Shown here: positions 63,864-64,000 of the stretch, one piece after another | Layout: every line of letters begins with the position of its first letter | Position numbering within the stretch: position 1 is the stretch's first letter | Source of the DNA: Parietaria judaica | Lineage: Eukaryota; Streptophyta; Magnoliopsida; Rosales; Urticaceae | Assembly: GCA_954871525.1 (NCBI GenBank) | Contig: OX940864.1 | Location: 5,078,001-5,142,000 of the forward strand | Direction of reading: 5' to 3' | DNA length: 64,000 bases | The notes under the pieces: generated by a model | The model's input: the letters and a program-made list of their open reading frames with translations, nothing else | The model's database searches: none | What the model was told of the DNA's origin: nothing | Program-made: the position numbers and the translations under genes

Positions 63864-64000
63864 CGTCAACAATTTAATTCTTGCATATTTTTGCATGAGA
63901 ACTCTTGTTATATTCAAATTCCAATGTATAAGCCCTAAAATCATTATTTTTTCAATTGGTTCGAAATTTAATGTTGTAAAAAATTTAAAATAAAGAAATG

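Larger units (their letters stand above)
1..64000 (+). repeat. 174/162-bp tandem satellite array (entire window)
   Basis: The same AT-rich unit repeats head to tail from the first to the last base, about 370 times. The usual spacing is 174 bp (for example 16870, 17044, 17218), with 162-bp units common in the two flanks. Fixed landmarks recur in order in each unit: ggttgtaaaaaatg, the dyad, tctcgtcaacaattt, ccttgcatatttttgc, aagccctaaaatc and caattggttcgaaattt. All monomers read in the same direction; I found no inverted segment, transposon or unique spacer. Unit size and nested HORs are typical of centromeric or pericentromeric satellites in eukaryotes, which is an inference here. The strand given is arbitrary. 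The family itself was not recognised. Confidence 0.97.
49469..64000 (+). repeat. Right flank block H: 498/510-bp trimeric HORs
   Basis: Markers at 50261, 50759, 51070, 51442, 51952, 52462, 52798, 53308, 53818, 54664, 55162, 55672, 56170, 56668, 57166, 57676, 58522, 59032, 59530, 59841, 60213, 60723, 61233, 61917, 62427 and 62937 give spacings of 498 (162+174+162), 510, 336, 311, 372, 684 or 846 bp. Frequent variants are gcgtgagaactc, gaagtttaatgttg, catttcgtatagc and ttaattcttgc. Family traits match block A. The array runs off the window end. Confidence 0.88.

Noticed and set aside
1..64000. Dozens of long open frames on the minus strand and shorter ones on the plus strand as protein-coding genes
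   Set aside because: They repeat with the satellite monomer, overlap on both strands, end only where the marker variant creates a stop, are broken by 1-, 2-, 10- and 17-bp indels in other monomers, and show no gene-like starts, introns or flanking signals.
1..64000. CRISPR array (regular repeats with dyad symmetry)
   Set aside because: There are no unique spacers: the sequence between dyads is itself the conserved monomer, and the period of 162-174 bp and the HOR structure do not fit CRISPR.
1..64000. CENP-B box at the ttcgaaatttaagg or ttcgaaccaattga segment
   Set aside because: Against the core motif nTTCGnnnnAnnCGGGn, each strand matches only about six of nine fixed positions and lacks the CGGG part, so no functional box can be claimed.
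1..64000. Interstitial telomeric repeat tract
   Set aside because: CCCTAAA occurs once per monomer and never in tandem, so there is no telomeric array here.
1..64000. Transposable element or miniature inverted-repeat element as the source of the dyad
   Set aside because: The dyad is a short internal part of every monomer, with no flanking target duplications, no longer element body and no empty sites; an ancient origin from such an element cannot be tested here.
1..64000. Bacterial or plasmid iterons, or a replication origin
   Set aside because: Tens of kilobases of near-uniform 174-bp repeats with nested HORs and no gene do not fit a prokaryotic replicon; no initiator gene or DnaA-box cluster was seen.
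1..64000. tRNA, rRNA or snRNA genes hidden in the repeat
   Set aside because: No cloverleaf, A/B box pair or recognisable RNA core was seen; the only strong secondary structure is the simple dyad.

Overview
The whole window is one uninterrupted block of AT-rich satellite DNA. I see no gene, RNA gene, mobile element or unique sequence in it. The basic unit is a 174-bp monomer, with a common 162-bp form. One reference monomer counted by hand is about 27% G+C. Roughly 370 monomers lie head to tail, all in the same orientation. This scale, a monomer of nucleosomal size and the nested higher-order repeats (HORs) point to a eukaryotic nuclear chromosome, most likely a centromeric or pericentromeric satellite. 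I do not recognise the monomer and cannot name the organism. A CCCTAAA heptamer in nearly every monomer would suit a plant, but it is weak evidence.

Layout: (A) 1 to about 6990 mixes 162- and 174-bp monomers in 510-bp trimers. (B) About 6999-10822 is a tandem pair of 1912-bp, 11-monomer units. (C) About 10823-14952 is an irregular run of 174-bp monomers that includes some flank-type ones. (D) 14953 to about 31311 is a core of 174-bp monomers, with a 16-monomer unit of about 2786 bp repeated at 21.9-27.7 kb. (E) About 31.3-36.0 kb carries a distinctive dimer cassette in three copies; a fourth lies at 45.2 kb. (F) About 36.0-43.95 kb contains a 2784-bp, 16-monomer unit in about 2.4 copies. (G) About 43.95-49.5 kb is a mosaic with a 1031-bp duplication. 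(H) About 49.5-64 kb returns to 498/510-bp trimers of the kind seen in A. The core B-G is therefore bracketed by related trimeric arrays.

Two structural elements unify the array. Each monomer carries a 42-bp dyad built from a 12-bp word (gaaatgctatag, twice) followed by its near reverse complement; at least three monomers make it a perfect 44-bp palindrome. The 162-bp form lacks exactly one 12-bp word, and other length changes also fall in the dyad. Second, a marker monomer beginning ggtcgtaaacaatg opens nearly every HOR in both flanks and core. It also places the stop codon that ends the long minus-strand open frames.

Those open frames (up to 597 codons, translating as a 58-residue repeat, since 174 is 3 x 58) look like by-products of a monomer length divisible by three. 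I do not annotate them as genes. The interest of the window lies in how the array evolves: 12-bp length steps, a dyad in each unit, a recombinant monomer whose breakpoint maps inside the dyad, and several generations of segmental duplication.
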